DNA from: Cystobacter fuscus
GTDB lineage: Bacteria; Myxococcota; Myxococcia; Myxococcales; Myxococcaceae
Length of the DNA: 64,000 bases
Assembly: GCF_002305875.1 (NCBI RefSeq)
Contig: NZ_CP022098.1
Span: forward strand, 9,176,001-9,240,000
Reading direction: 5' to 3'
The translations under genes and the position numbers were made by a program. Positions 17,315 through 26,294 of the stretch are shown here, in pieces. Under the pieces are notes generated by a model. It was not told where the DNA came from, made no database searches, and was given only the letters and a program-made list of their open reading frames with translations. Positions within the stretch are counted from its first letter, which is position 1; each line of letters begins with the position of its first letter.

Positions 17315-18564
17315 CCCGCGGTGTAGATGCGGCGGAAGTCGCGGATCTCCTTGAGGCGGAACTCGCCCGGCGCCGGAGTGATCGCCTCGGGCGCCTCGTA
17401 GGGCAGGTTCATGATGCGCTCGTACTCCGCCACGGAGACGCGCTCGCGGCGGGCGAGCACGCCCTCCACGTCCGCCTTGGCCATGCGCTCGGCGGCGTTG
17501 GCGCCCACCGTCGCGGAGTAGAACTCCGAACAGCTCCCGCTGCCGTAGGACAAGAGGCCCACACGCTTGCCCGCGAGCGCCGCGCCCTCGCCGTGCAGCA
17601 GGCCCGCGAGCGCCAGGTACATGGACGCGGTGTACACGTTGCCCACCCGGGCGTTGAGCGTCAGCGACGAGGCCACCTGGGCGTCGTAGCTGGCGCTGGA
17701 CTTGGCCGCCGCCTCACGCGCCTCCGGGGTGAGCTCACGGCCGTTCGCCGAGTCCTCGAGGTCCACCTGACGCAGCTGGGTGTGGGCCTTGCGCGCCATC
17801 TTGCAGAAGGGCACGTGGTAGATGATGCGCGCGAGCTGCTCGCTCGGCAGCGTGTCGCCCCAGCGCACCACCTCGTGCGCCAGCGCGCGCTCGCGCCAGC
17901 CGCGGTACGCGCCCGACAGCGCGTCCAGGTAGCAGTTGATGGAGTAGTGCCCGTCCACCACCGCCTCACGACGGCCGAGCGGACGCCAGAAGTCATACAC
18001 GTCCACCGTGCACACGCCGTTGAGGCCGATGTCCAGGGCGAGCAGGTCCGGCTGCTCGGAGACGAGCAGCGCCACGGCGCCCGCGCCCTGCGTGGGCTCG
18101 CCGGCGGTGTTGAGCCCGTAGCGGGCGATGTCCGAGCACACCACGATGGCCACGCGGCCGGCGCCCGCGCCCGAGGCGATCCACTCGGCGGCGGCCATCA
18201 GGCCCGCGGTGCCGCCGTAACAGGCGTGCTGGGCGTCGAAGGTGCGCATCGAGCGCGGCAGCTTCAGCAGGCCCTGCACGTGCGAGGCGACGGCCTTGGA
18301 GTGGTCCACGCCCGTCTCGGTGCCCACCACGAGCATGCCCACGCGCGACACGTCCACGTTCTGCTGCTGGATGAGCCGGGCGGCGGCCGACGCGGCGAGC
18401 GACACCGAGTCCTCACCGGGATCCGCCACCGCCATCTCCTTGGCGCCCAGGCCCGACGTGTACTTGGCGGGATCCACTCCGCGAGCCTTCGCCAGCTCCT
18501 CGATGTCCACGTAGCGGCGGGGCACGGCGATGGCCAGGGCTTCGATTCCAACCTGTTTCTTCAT
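17311..18564 (-). CDS. mvaS: 3-Hydroxy-3-methylglutaryl-CoA synthase of the aib operon
   Basis: 417 residues, HMG-CoA synthase family: catalytic Cys115 in QHACYGGTAG, Glu83 in GTETGVDHSK, and the His segment YHVPFCKM. It condenses acetyl-CoA with acetoacetyl-CoA. Last gene of the aibR-aibA-aibB-aibC-mvaS series, where HMG-CoA feeds dehydration, decarboxylation and reduction to isovaleryl-CoA, the starter for iso-branched fatty acids. The family assignment is direct; the pathway role follows from the operon, as known in Myxococcus xanthus. Confidence 0.92.
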   Translation of the reverse strand: MKKQVGIEALAIAVPRRYVDIEELAKARGVDPAKYTSGLGAKEMAVADPGEDSVSLAASAAARLIQQQNVDVSRVGMLVVGTETGVDHSKAVASHVQGLLKLPRSMRTFDAQHACYGGTAGLMAAAEWIASGAGAGRVAIVVCSDIARYGLNTAGEPTQGAGAVALLVSEQPDLLALDIGLNGVCTVDVYDFWRPLGRREAVVDGHYSINCYLDALSGAYRGWRERALAHEVVRWGDTLPSEQLARIIYHVPFCKMARKAHTQLRQVDLEDSANGRELTPEAREAAAKSSASYDAQVASSLTLNARVGNVYTASMYLALAGLLHGEGAALAGKRVGLLSYGSGSCSEFYSATVGANAAERMAKADVEGVLARRERVSVAEYERIMNLPYEAPEAITPAPGEFRLKEIRDFRRIYTAG

Positions 18565-18591
18565 GACGAGTTCCTCGCTCGGAAAAATGGA

Positions 18592-19632
18592 TTACTGCGT
18601 GTCTTGGGGAAGGAGCACCAACCGGCCCGCGATCTCGCGGTTCTCCAGTCGGAAGTGGGCTTTGCCGGCATCGGCCAGCGGCACGGTCTCGGACACGAAG
18701 GGGCGGATCTTCCCCTCCGCCACGAGCCGCAACGACTCGTCCAGCTCCTCGCGCGTGGTGGCGTAGGCGCCGATGATCTCCAGCTCCTTGACGATGACGA
18801 GGCCCGGGTTGAGGTCCACCTTGCCCGACTCCAGGTTGCCCACCACCACCACGCGGCCGCCCGGCGCCATCGCCTTGAGCGTCTGGGCGAAGGTGGCGCT
18901 GCCCACGATTTCAATCGCCACGTTGACGCCCTCGCCGCCGGTGCGCTTGCGCGCCTCGGCCGCGAAGTCCAGCCCGCGCGACACGATGACCTCGTCGGCG
19001 CCCGCCTCGCGCAGCGCCTGCACCTTGGCCTCGCCGCTCGTCACCGCGATGACGCGCGCGCCGTCCAGCTTCGCGAGCTGCACCGCCGCCAGACCCACGC
19101 CGCCGCTGGCGCCCGTGATGAGCACCGTCTCGCCGTCACGCACCCGGGCGCGCGTGCGCACCGTGTGCACCGCCGTGCCCAGCGTGCAGCACACCGTGGC
19201 CGCCACCGGCCAGGACAGGTTCGCCGGCACCCGGCCCAGGCCCATCACCGGCGCCGTCATGTACTGCGCGTAGCCGCCGGAGATCTCCTCGCCGAAGAAG
19301 CGGTTGTCCTTCTTGCACAGGCTGTTGCGGCCGCTCTTGCACAGCGCGCACTCGCCGCACGACAGCCGCTGCAGCGTGGCCACCCGGTCTCCCACCTTCC
19401 ATCCCGGCGTGTCCGGCCCCACCTCCACCACCTCGCCCGCCGCCTCGTGGCCGAGCACCGCCGGCACGTGGGTGCGCGGCAGGTTGCCCTTGCGGTTGAT
19501 GACGTCGTGGTAGCACACACCGCAGGCATGCACGCGGATGAGCACCTCGCCACGACCCGGACGGGGATCCGGCAGGGTCTCCAGGCGCAGGTTGCTCGCC
19601 TCACCGAACTCACGCAGAACGACAGCCTTCAT
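18592..19632 (-). CDS. aibC: AibC-like medium-chain reductase
   Basis: 346 residues, zinc-type medium-chain dehydrogenase/reductase. Cys37 in ACGVCYHD and GHEAAGEV are catalytic-domain landmarks, the structural-zinc segment is CGECALCKSGRNSLC, and the Rossmann loop is ITGASGGVGLAAVQLA. By synteny it is AibC, which reduces 3,3-dimethylacrylyl-CoA to isovaleryl-CoA. It lies 30 nt after aibB and 27 nt before mvaS. Confidence 0.88.
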   Translation of the reverse strand: MKAVVLREFGEASNLRLETLPDPRPGRGEVLIRVHACGVCYHDVINRKGNLPRTHVPAVLGHEAAGEVVEVGPDTPGWKVGDRVATLQRLSCGECALCKSGRNSLCKKDNRFFGEEISGGYAQYMTAPVMGLGRVPANLSWPVAATVCCTLGTAVHTVRTRARVRDGETVLITGASGGVGLAAVQLAKLDGARVIAVTSGEAKVQALREAGADEVIVSRGLDFAAEARKRTGGEGVNVAIEIVGSATFAQTLKAMAPGGRVVVVGNLESGKVDLNPGLVIVKELEIIGAYATTREELDESLRLVAEGKIRPFVSETVPLADAGKAHFRLENREIAGRLVLLPQDTQ

Positions 19633-19662
19633 CCAAGACTCCTGCTGGGAAAAGACGCTGGC

Positions 19663-20397
19663 TCAAGCCCCCACGAGCTGGTCGCGGTAGCCATGGGAAT
19701 CGATCGACCGGATCGCCGCGAGGGTGCGCGCGTCCGGCAAGGGGGTGATGGACAGCCGCTCCTCGGCCTGGAAGGAGAAGCCGGTACGCTCGGAGATCTG
19801 CTCGACGCTCGCCCAGGGGTGGCGCGCGAGCAGCCGCGCCCCCGCCGCGCCCAGCTCGAAGACGCCGAGATCCGAGATGAGCCGCACGGGACGGCGATCA
19901 TCCCGCGTGGTGGCCACCTGCACCTGGGGCACCAGGTTGCGGCGAGACTGCCGGGGCACGAGCAGGATGGGGCGGCGCACCCACTGGCGCAGCGTGGCCG
20001 CGCCCGCCACGCCGGGGAACTTGGTGCGCGGCTCGCCGAGCCGCCCCGAGGCCGTCATGTTCGTGCGGCCCAGGCCATCCACCTCGGCGGCCCCGAAGAA
20101 CACGGTGTCCACCCGCCCCCGGCGCGCATGATCGAAGAGGTCCGGGATGGACACCTCCGCCGAGCGCCCGTCCAGGAAGCGCAGATCCTCCGACGAGGGG
20201 TGCAGCGTGGGCAGGTCCGGGTTGAGCGAGCCCACACACGCCAGGTACGTCAGGCGCGGGGCATGCGTGGCGCGCGCCACGGCGATGGCGAGGATGGCCA
20301 GCGGCGAGGCCACCCCGGTGGCCACCACGGCGCCGTCCTCGATCTCCCGGGCGAGCAACGACACCACCACTTCGGCGGGAGTCACGTCCGCGCTCAT
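19663..20397 (-). CDS. aibB: AibB subunit (glutaconate CoA-transferase family, decarboxylase)
   Basis: 244 residues, class I CoA-transferase beta-subunit fold (SLNPDLPTLHPSSEDLRFLDG; later FFGAAEVDGLGRTNMTASG). Where true CoA-transferases carry the catalytic Glu, this protein has Cys54 in LTYLACVGSLNP. That matches M. xanthus AibB, where the Cys-containing AibA/AibB pair decarboxylates 3-methylglutaconyl-CoA instead of transferring CoA. Start overlaps the aibA stop (ATGA), so equal synthesis of the subunits is likely. Confidence 0.88.
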   Translation of the reverse strand: MSADVTPAEVVVSLLAREIEDGAVVATGVASPLAILAIAVARATHAPRLTYLACVGSLNPDLPTLHPSSEDLRFLDGRSAEVSIPDLFDHARRGRVDTVFFGAAEVDGLGRTNMTASGRLGEPRTKFPGVAGAATLRQWVRRPILLVPRQSRRNLVPQVQVATTRDDRRPVRLISDLGVFELGAAGARLLARHPWASVEQISERTGFSFQAEERLSITPLPDARTLAAIRSIDSHGYRDQLVGA

Positions 20398-21194
20398 GCC
20401 ACGCTCCGCTTGCTCAAGAGTTTCTCCAGGAACTCCGCCTCGCGACCGGACTCGGCCAGGGCGAGGTAGTCCGCCAGCATCGCGTCGTCATGCGGGTAGA
20501 GCCCGGCGCACCCGGAGGGCAGCGCGCCCCCGCGCGAGAGCGCCACGCGCTCCACCTGGAAGCCGGGAATCGTCACCCGGGGCAGCCGCGCCACGCGCTC
20601 CTCGGCCGTCGCCAGCACCCGCTTCGCCGCGCCCGCCACCAGCACGTCCGTGGTGGGGTCCTCGATGAAGAGGTTGCCCTGCTCGTCCGCCGCCTGCGCG
20701 TGGATGAGCGCCACGTCCGGGTAGAAGGCCGGCTCCACCGGAACGGCCTTGCCGGTGAAGGGATCCGTCACGGTGGGCAGCGGCTCGGCGTCGGCCAGCT
20801 CGGACACGTCCGCGTCCGGCGCGGGGATGAAGGGCAGACCCATGGACGCCGCGCGCAGCCGCTGCACCACGCGGTAGCCATCATGCTCGCGCCACGAGAT
20901 GCGCCCCTGCTCGATGGCCCGCTTGAGACACGGCAGCGGCCGCACCCGCCCCTGCAGGTGCAGCGCGCCGAAGGGCAGCTCCACCCGGGACAGACAGCCC
21001 CCGGCCACCAGGAACTCGGCGGGCAGGGGGTTGGGCAGCGACATCACCTGGAGGTTCTTGCGGCCCTGCGCGATGAGCTCCAGCACCAGCGCCATGGGCG
21101 CGCGCCCGAGCATGAAACCACCCGGAGCCAACCACGCCCCGTCCGGAATGGTGGCCACCAGCTCGGCCACACTTCCCCAACGACCCGCCTTCAT
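20394..21194 (-). CDS. aibA: AibA subunit (glutaconate CoA-transferase family, decarboxylase)
   Basis: 266 residues, CoA-transferase alpha-subunit family: GAWLAPGGFMLGRAPMALVLE near the N-terminus, LPNPLPAEFLVAGG and ALIHAQAADEQGNLF. Partner of AibB in 3-methylglutaconyl-CoA decarboxylation. ATG 21192-21194 overlaps the aibR stop and its own stop overlaps the aibB start, so aibR, aibA and aibB are all translationally coupled. Confidence 0.88.
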   Translation of the reverse strand: MKAGRWGSVAELVATIPDGAWLAPGGFMLGRAPMALVLELIAQGRKNLQVMSLPNPLPAEFLVAGGCLSRVELPFGALHLQGRVRPLPCLKRAIEQGRISWREHDGYRVVQRLRAASMGLPFIPAPDADVSELADAEPLPTVTDPFTGKAVPVEPAFYPDVALIHAQAADEQGNLFIEDPTTDVLVAGAAKRVLATAEERVARLPRVTIPGFQVERVALSRGGALPSGCAGLYPHDDAMLADYLALAESGREAEFLEKLLSKRSVA

Positions 21195-21865
21195 GATGCA
21201 CCTCCGGAAACGGGCGGGCGCTCGCGGGACAACGGCGAAGGCGCCCCCGGGACCACCCCGGGAGGGGTCACCAGGCCCGTGAAGAGCAGATCCACCATGT
21301 CGTCCGCCACCTGGGTGGCCGTCAGCCGCCCCCCGGGTTGGAACCACTTGTAGATCCACAGAATCATGCCCAGGAACGAGAACGCGGCCACGGTGGGCTG
21401 CACGGCGCGGATGCGGCCGGTGCGCATCGCCTCGGCGAACGAGTCCTCGAGGAAGCGCACGTAGCGCTTCTTGCGCCCATCGATGGAGGCCCGGGCCTCG
21501 CCGGTGAGCGTGTTGTGCTCGTGGAGGATGATGATGACCTCCTTGCTGCACCCGCCCGTCACCCCCGTCACCAGGTGGATGTTCAGCCGCATGCACTCGC
21601 GCAGCCGCTCCACCGGGTCCGCCAGGCCCCGCACCTTCTCGAGCACCTCCTGCTCGAAGGCGCTCATGCCGTAGCTCATGATGTCCGAGAGCAGTTGCTC
21701 CTTGTTCTGCACGTGGTGGTAGAGCCCCGCCTTCGTCATCTGACACGCCGCGGCGATCTCCTGCATCGACGTGCCTTCGTAGCCGCGCTCGCAGATGAGC
21801 CGGGCCGCTGTCTCCAGGATGGCCTGGTAGCGCTCGCCGTCTTCCTGCTTCCGACCCGAATGCAT
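21191..21865 (-). CDS. aibR: TetR-family regulator AibR
   Basis: 224 residues: N-terminal TetR helix-turn-helix (ILETAARLICERGYEGTSMQ, then EIAAACQMTKAGLYHHVQNK) and a mainly helical ligand domain with an aromatic patch (FLGMILWIYKWFQPGGRLT). First gene of the operon, so autoregulation is expected. ATG 21863-21865 is chosen because GGGAG lies ~10 nt upstream; GTG 21913 would place the start against the operator. In M. xanthus AibR binds isovaleryl-CoA and represses the pathway. Confidence 0.88.
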   Translation of the reverse strand: MHSGRKQEDGERYQAILETAARLICERGYEGTSMQEIAAACQMTKAGLYHHVQNKEQLLSDIMSYGMSAFEQEVLEKVRGLADPVERLRECMRLNIHLVTGVTGGCSKEVIIILHEHNTLTGEARASIDGRKKRYVRFLEDSFAEAMRTGRIRAVQPTVAAFSFLGMILWIYKWFQPGGRLTATQVADDMVDLLFTGLVTPPGVVPGAPSPLSRERPPVSGGAS

Positions 21866-21914
21866 CGCGTGTCCGCTCCCTGGGTGCCCGTCCGGCCAAC
21901 CGTTCTCAGCCACC

Positions 21915-21930
21915 TACCGACCGGTCGGTA
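21915..21930. promoter_or_regulatory. Perfect 16-bp palindrome, predicted AibR operator
   Basis: TACCGACCGGTCGGTA is its own reverse complement and has the TACCGACCGGTCGGTA form typical of TetR-family operators. It lies ~50 bp before the chosen aibR start, in the divergent region shared with the hybrid kinase gene at 22107. It would let AibR repress its own operon. Confidence 0.85.
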
Positions 21931-22106
21931 ATTCCCACGGGTCAACATTCAGCGTCAAGGGAGAAAGGGGATTCAGGTTGAAAAATCCAGCATGGCTGTA
22001 CATCCATGAAAAGGAGAGGCTTCACGACGGGGGTTGTCGGCGTGACATGGCGCGGCGCGGCGCGACTTGACGGCCCACACGGGGAGTACGCGACCATCTC
22101 GAATTG

Positions 22107-24635
22107 ATGGATGCGACCGGACACGACATGGGGGGCGGCCTCGAACCATCCACCACCTGGCTCGTGAATGGGGGCGAGATGGGGGAGCGAATCCGCGCCA
22201 AGGACTGGTCGGAGACCCCTTTGGGCCCTATCGAGTCGTGGCCAGCCTGCCTGCGCACGGTGGTGTCCCTGTGCATGGCCTCTCCCCTCCCCGTCCTCAT
22301 CGCCTGGGGGCCCCGACGGGTGATGCTCTACAACGATGGCTGCCGCGCGCTCAGCGGAGGCCCGCCGCCCCACCTGCTCGGCCAACCCCTCGGCGAGTAT
22401 TGGGGGGCGAGCTGGGCGGAGCTGCGCGACCATTACGACAAGGCCTTCGCGAGCCAGCCGGTCATCCTCGAGAACCAGCCCTTGTTCCGCGACCGCGGCG
22501 GCCGCCTCGAGGAGACGTTCGTCTCGGGAACCTTCAGCCCGATCCGCGATGAGAGCAGAGCGGTCGTGGGGGTGTGGAACCCCCTCACCGAAACCACCCG
22601 GCAGGTGTTGCACGAGCGCCGGACACGCGCGCTGCGCGACGTGGCCATGGCCATGGCCAATGCCCAGACACTCCCGGAAGTCTTCACGCTCGCCGCGCGG
22701 ACGCTCGAGGGGTACGCGCACGATCTCCCCTTCACCCTCTTCTATGTCCGGGACACCCGGGAAAGCACCCTGCGGCTGGTGGGTGGCACGGGCCTCCCGC
22801 CTGGCACGGCGGCGAGTCCCCCCCTCCTTTCCACCCACGGAGACACCACCAGCGGATGGCCACTCGAGGAGGTGCTGCGCGCGCGTCGGCCCGTCCAGGT
22901 CGGACACCTCGAGCAGCGCTTCGGACCCCTGCGCTGTGGGCCGTATCCGGAACCGCCCCGGGAGGCGGTGGCGAGCCCCATCTTCCTGCCAGGAGAGCAA
23001 GAGCCCACCGCGCTCCTGCTGGCCGGGGTGAGCGCACGTCTGGAGTTGAATGAGCCCTACCTCGAATTCCACCGTCTCCTGGCCAGCGCGGTGACCACCG
23101 CCGCCCTCCAGGGTCATGCCCGGGCCGACTGGGTGAAGTCACGGCGGCGGGAGGAACAGCACGCGGCCGAGCTGGAGGCGGTCATCCAGAGCATTCCCGA
23201 CGGCGTCTGCATCGCCGATGCCTCGGGCCACATCCGCGCCAATCGGATCGCTCCGGAGATCCTGGGCTCCAGCGGTATCGAGGACGCGCTCCATCGGGCC
23301 CTGCGCGGAGAGACGTCGACGCGCGAGGTGTACCTGGCCCAGAGCGGCACCGAGAAGCAGCGGGTCATCCGCTCGGCCACCGCGCCCGTCCGGCTGCGCG
23401 AGACGATCGTCGGAGCGGTGAGCATCAACGTGGACATCACCGAGCGCAAGCGCGCCGAGGCGGAACGGGAAGTCCTGCTGGCCAACGAGCAGGCGGCCCG
23501 GAGCGAAGCGGAGCGGGCCAACCGGAAGAAGGACGAGTTCCTCGCGCGAGTCTCGCACGAGCTGGCCACCCCGCTGGTGGGAATGCGGCTGTGGCTGGAG
23601 CTGCTCCAGACGGACGAGAGCCGGCGGACGGAGGCGATCGCCGCGCTGACCCAATGCACGCAGACCCAGTCGAGGATCGTCCACGATCTGCTGGACACGG
23701 CGCGGGTCCTCTCCGGCAAGCTGAGCGTGATGATCGAGGCCTGCGAGCCTGGCGAGCCCATCCAGGCCGCGGTCGCCGACCTCACGCCCCTGGCCCGGCA
23801 GAAGGGCCTGGCGCTCGAGATGATCCTCCAGGAGACGACCCTGGTGCAGGCGGACCCGAGGCGGATGCGGCAGGTGGTGTCCAACCTGCTGTCCAACGCC
23901 GTGAAGTTCACCCCGCCCGGGGGAAGGGTGGAGGTCCGCCTGGAGCCGGAGCGCGGAGGGGTCTGCATCGTCGTCCAGGACACGGGCAGGGGCTTCCCGT
24001 CCGAGTTCCAGCCGTTGCTCTTCTCGCCCTTCCGTCAGGAGGAGGAGGGCACGACGCGCGCCAACGGCGGATTGGGCCTGGGGCTCGCCATCGTGCGGCA
24101 GTTGGTGGAGTTGCAGGGTGGCACGGTGTGGGCGGAGAGCCCGGGCCGGGGCCAGGGCGCGATCTTCACCGTGTGGCTGCCCGCCCACGAGGACACCGGC
24201 GAGCCCCCTCGCGCCGAGAACACGAGCGCCGTCGTGCTCCAGCTCGAGGGACTCCGGCTGCTGCTGGTGGAGGACGACGATCTCACGCGCACGGCGGTGG
24301 CGTCGATCCTCGAACACCATGGCGCGCGCGTGGAGGCGGTGGAGAGCGTGGCCAGCGCGCTCTCCATCCTGAGCGGCACCAGCGGGTTCGACGCGCTGGT
24401 GTGCGACATCGCCATGCCCCGGGAGGACGGCTACTGCCTCATCCGCGAGGTGCGCGCGATGAACGGACCCATCAGCCAGGTGCCCGCCGCCGCGTTCACC
24501 GCCCACATGCGCGAGGAGGATCGCATCCAGGTGCTCGAGGCGGGATTCCAGATGCACATCCCCAAGTCCCTCGAGCCCGACCAGCTCATCGCCCAGCTCA
24601 GGCTCCTGGTGGGCGAGCGGTCCGCGAAGTCGTGA
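22107..24635 (+). CDS. Hybrid sensor histidine kinase (PAS-GAF-PAS-HisKA-HATPase-REC)
   Basis: 842 residues, no membrane segment. Order: PAS-like (~30-170, VLIAWGPRRVMLYNDG), GAF-like (~180-345), PAS (~355-455), linker helix, HisKA with His484 in ARVSHELATPL, HATPase (QVVSNLLSNAVKFTPPGG; DTGRGF; GLGLGLAIVRQL), and a C-terminal receiver with phospho-acceptor Asp767 in LVCDIAMP. The receiver starts LLLVEDDDLTRT, so the acidic pocket is intact. ATG 22107 follows an in-frame TTG. Signal unknown; it shares the divergent region with aibR. Confidence 0.85.
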   Translation: MDATGHDMGGGLEPSTTWLVNGGEMGERIRAKDWSETPLGPIESWPACLRTVVSLCMASPLPVLIAWGPRRVMLYNDGCRALSGGPPPHLLGQPLGEYWGASWAELRDHYDKAFASQPVILENQPLFRDRGGRLEETFVSGTFSPIRDESRAVVGVWNPLTETTRQVLHERRTRALRDVAMAMANAQTLPEVFTLAARTLEGYAHDLPFTLFYVRDTRESTLRLVGGTGLPPGTAASPPLLSTHGDTTSGWPLEEVLRARRPVQVGHLEQRFGPLRCGPYPEPPREAVASPIFLPGEQEPTALLLAGVSARLELNEPYLEFHRLLASAVTTAALQGHARADWVKSRRREEQHAAELEAVIQSIPDGVCIADASGHIRANRIAPEILGSSGIEDALHRALRGETSTREVYLAQSGTEKQRVIRSATAPVRLRETIVGAVSINVDITERKRAEAEREVLLANEQAARSEAERANRKKDEFLARVSHELATPLVGMRLWLELLQTDESRRTEAIAALTQCTQTQSRIVHDLLDTARVLSGKLSVMIEACEPGEPIQAAVADLTPLARQKGLALEMILQETTLVQADPRRMRQVVSNLLSNAVKFTPPGGRVEVRLEPERGGVCIVVQDTGRGFPSEFQPLLFSPFRQEEEGTTRANGGLGLGLAIVRQLVELQGGTVWAESPGRGQGAIFTVWLPAHEDTGEPPRAENTSAVVLQLEGLRLLLVEDDDLTRTAVASILEHHGARVEAVESVASALSILSGTSGFDALVCDIAMPREDGYCLIREVRAMNGPISQVPAAAFTAHMREEDRIQVLEAGFQMHIPKSLEPDQLIAQLRLLVGERSAKS

Positions 24636-24647
24636 GCCGCACGGGGC

Positions 24648-25091
24648 CTACGCGCCCTCGCCCCGATCCCACGTCCCGGAGCGACCCCCGGCCTTGTGAT
24701 CCAACTGGACGCGCTCGAGCACCATGCCCCGATCCACGCTCTTGCACATGTCATAGACGGTGAGGGCCGCCGCGCACGCCGCGGTGAGCGCCTCCATCTC
24801 CACGCCCGTTCTATCCACCGTGCGCACCGTCACGCGGAACTCCAGCCCGTCCTCCACCGGGGTGGGCTCCACCTCCACGCCCGACAGGGCGATGGGGTGA
24901 CACAGCGGGATGACGTCCGGCGTGCGCTTGGCCGCCATCACCCCGGCGAGCCGCGCGGCGGCCAGCACATCCCCCTTCTCCACCTTGCCCTGGAGGATGC
25001 GCTCGATCGTCGCCGGGAGCATGCGCAACCGAGCGGTCGCCACCGCCACCCGCTCCGTCTTCTCCTTGCCTCCCACATCCACCATCTTCAC
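24648..25091 (-). CDS. moaC: Cyclic pyranopterin monophosphate synthase
   Basis: 147 residues, the usual MoaC length. Signature blocks are present: GDVLAAARLAGVMAAKRTPD, VIPLCHPIALSGVEV, and GVEMEALTAACAAALTVYDM followed by CKSVDRG. Catalyses formation of cyclic pyranopterin monophosphate in molybdenum cofactor synthesis. GTG 25089-25091 overlaps the stop of the upstream PLP-enzyme gene (GTGA); ATG two codons later is an alternative. Other moa genes are not in the window. Confidence 0.95.
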   Translation of the reverse strand: MKMVDVGGKEKTERVAVATARLRMLPATIERILQGKVEKGDVLAAARLAGVMAAKRTPDVIPLCHPIALSGVEVEPTPVEDGLEFRVTVRTVDRTGVEMEALTAACAAALTVYDMCKSVDRGMVLERVQLDHKAGGRSGTWDRGEGA

Positions 25092-26287
25092 CGATTCATC
25101 GCCTCCGACACCGCGGCGATCAGATCGTCGGCGATGTCATCTGGATCTTCCAACCCCACCGAGACACGGATGAGGCTCTCGCCGATACCGGCTGCCTGCC
25201 GCTCCTCGGGAGTCATGCGGCGCGCGCTCGCGCTGGCCGCGTGCATCACCAGCGTGCCCACGTCTCCGAGCGAGGGCGCCGCGCGCGCGAGCTTCACCGC
25301 CTCCAGGAAACGGAAGCACTCCGGACGGCCCGCCCCCTGGATGTCGAAGGCCACCATGCCGCCAAACCCCCCGTGCAGGACGCGCCGGGCCACCGCGTGA
25401 TCCGGATGGTCCGGCAGACCCGGGTAGTGCACGCGCGAGAGGAGCTTACAGTCGGAGAGCCGCCGGGCCACGTGCGCCGCGTTCTCGGCATGGACCTTCA
25501 TGCGCACCGGCAGGGTGCGCACCCCGCGCAGGGTGAGCCACGCCTCGAAGGGTCCCAGCACGTCTCCGTTGAGCAGGCGCGCGGCGCGCAGGGGCGCGAG
25601 CTTCTCGCGGCTGCCGCTCACCGTGCCGCCCAGGGCATCGCTGTGCCCGTTGAGCCACTTCGTCGTGGACTGGATGGAGTAGTCCGCCCCCAGCGCGCAC
25701 GGCCGCTGGCCATGCGGAGACGGGAACGTCGCGTCCACCGCCAGCAGCGCCCCCACCTCCCGGCAGGCCTGGGACAGCGCCGGGAGATCCGGCACGCGCA
25801 GGAGCGGGTTGGTGATGCTCTCGGCGAGCACCAACCGGGGACGCAGCGCGCGCAGACGCTCGGGCGCGGAGGGCTCCGAGAGCACGAGCGCCTCGATGCG
25901 CGCCCCGGTCCGCTCGGCCAGGTTCTTGAAGAGCAGACGGGTGACGCCATAGCCATCCGCCGGCATCACGAGCGTGTCCCCCGGCTGGAAGCGCTGCGCA
26001 TCGAAGACGGCGCGCAGCGCGGCCATGCCGCTGGAGTAGGCCACGCACGCCTCCGTGCCCTCCAGCGCCGCCACCGCCTCCTCCAGGAGCGCCGCGTTGG
26101 GCGCGGCGATGCGCGAGTAGACGTAGTCCTTGCCGTCCAGGGCCTCGTCCAGCTCGTCGCTGTTCTCGAAGAAGCTCACCGCGGACATCTGAATGTGCGG
26201 CACCACGGGCTGCGACTTGCTGCCCGTGAGCCGCGAGCCCGCGTGGACCGCCACCGTCTGGGATTTCGTGCTCGTCTTGGTGCTCAT
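25088..26287 (-). CDS. Cys/Met-metabolism PLP-dependent enzyme
   Basis: 399 residues, trans-sulfuration family (cystathionine gamma-synthase/lyase type). PLP-binding Lys210 in SIQSTTKWLNGHSD; YSSGMAALRAVF is the phosphate-binding segment; YVYSRIAAPN replaces the usual YxYxRxxNPT. The C-terminal region SASARRMTPEERQAAGI, then GESLIRVSVGLEDPDDIADD, is family-typical. Whether it is a gamma-synthase, lyase or sulfhydrylase cannot be decided. ATG 26285-26287 lies 7 nt after trxB; an in-frame longer start would extend into trxB. Confidence 0.88.
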   Translation of the reverse strand: MSTKTSTKSQTVAVHAGSRLTGSKSQPVVPHIQMSAVSFFENSDELDEALDGKDYVYSRIAAPNAALLEEAVAALEGTEACVAYSSGMAALRAVFDAQRFQPGDTLVMPADGYGVTRLLFKNLAERTGARIEALVLSEPSAPERLRALRPRLVLAESITNPLLRVPDLPALSQACREVGALLAVDATFPSPHGQRPCALGADYSIQSTTKWLNGHSDALGGTVSGSREKLAPLRAARLLNGDVLGPFEAWLTLRGVRTLPVRMKVHAENAAHVARRLSDCKLLSRVHYPGLPDHPDHAVARRVLHGGFGGMVAFDIQGAGRPECFRFLEAVKLARAAPSLGDVGTLVMHAASASARRMTPEERQAAGIGESLIRVSVGLEDPDDIADDLIAAVSEAMNR

Positions 26288-26294
26288 GAGGGGC

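Noticed and set aside
16039-20469. A ~1476-codon plus-strand open frame
   Set aside because: It runs antisense through the aib genes and across the sense DUF4139 gene; it is a GC-bias shadow of real genes with clear motifs.
21917-21960. A -35/-10 pair for aibR upstream of the palindrome
   Set aside because: TTGACG/TTGACC elements exist on the minus strand but no -10 of reasonable quality at correct spacing.
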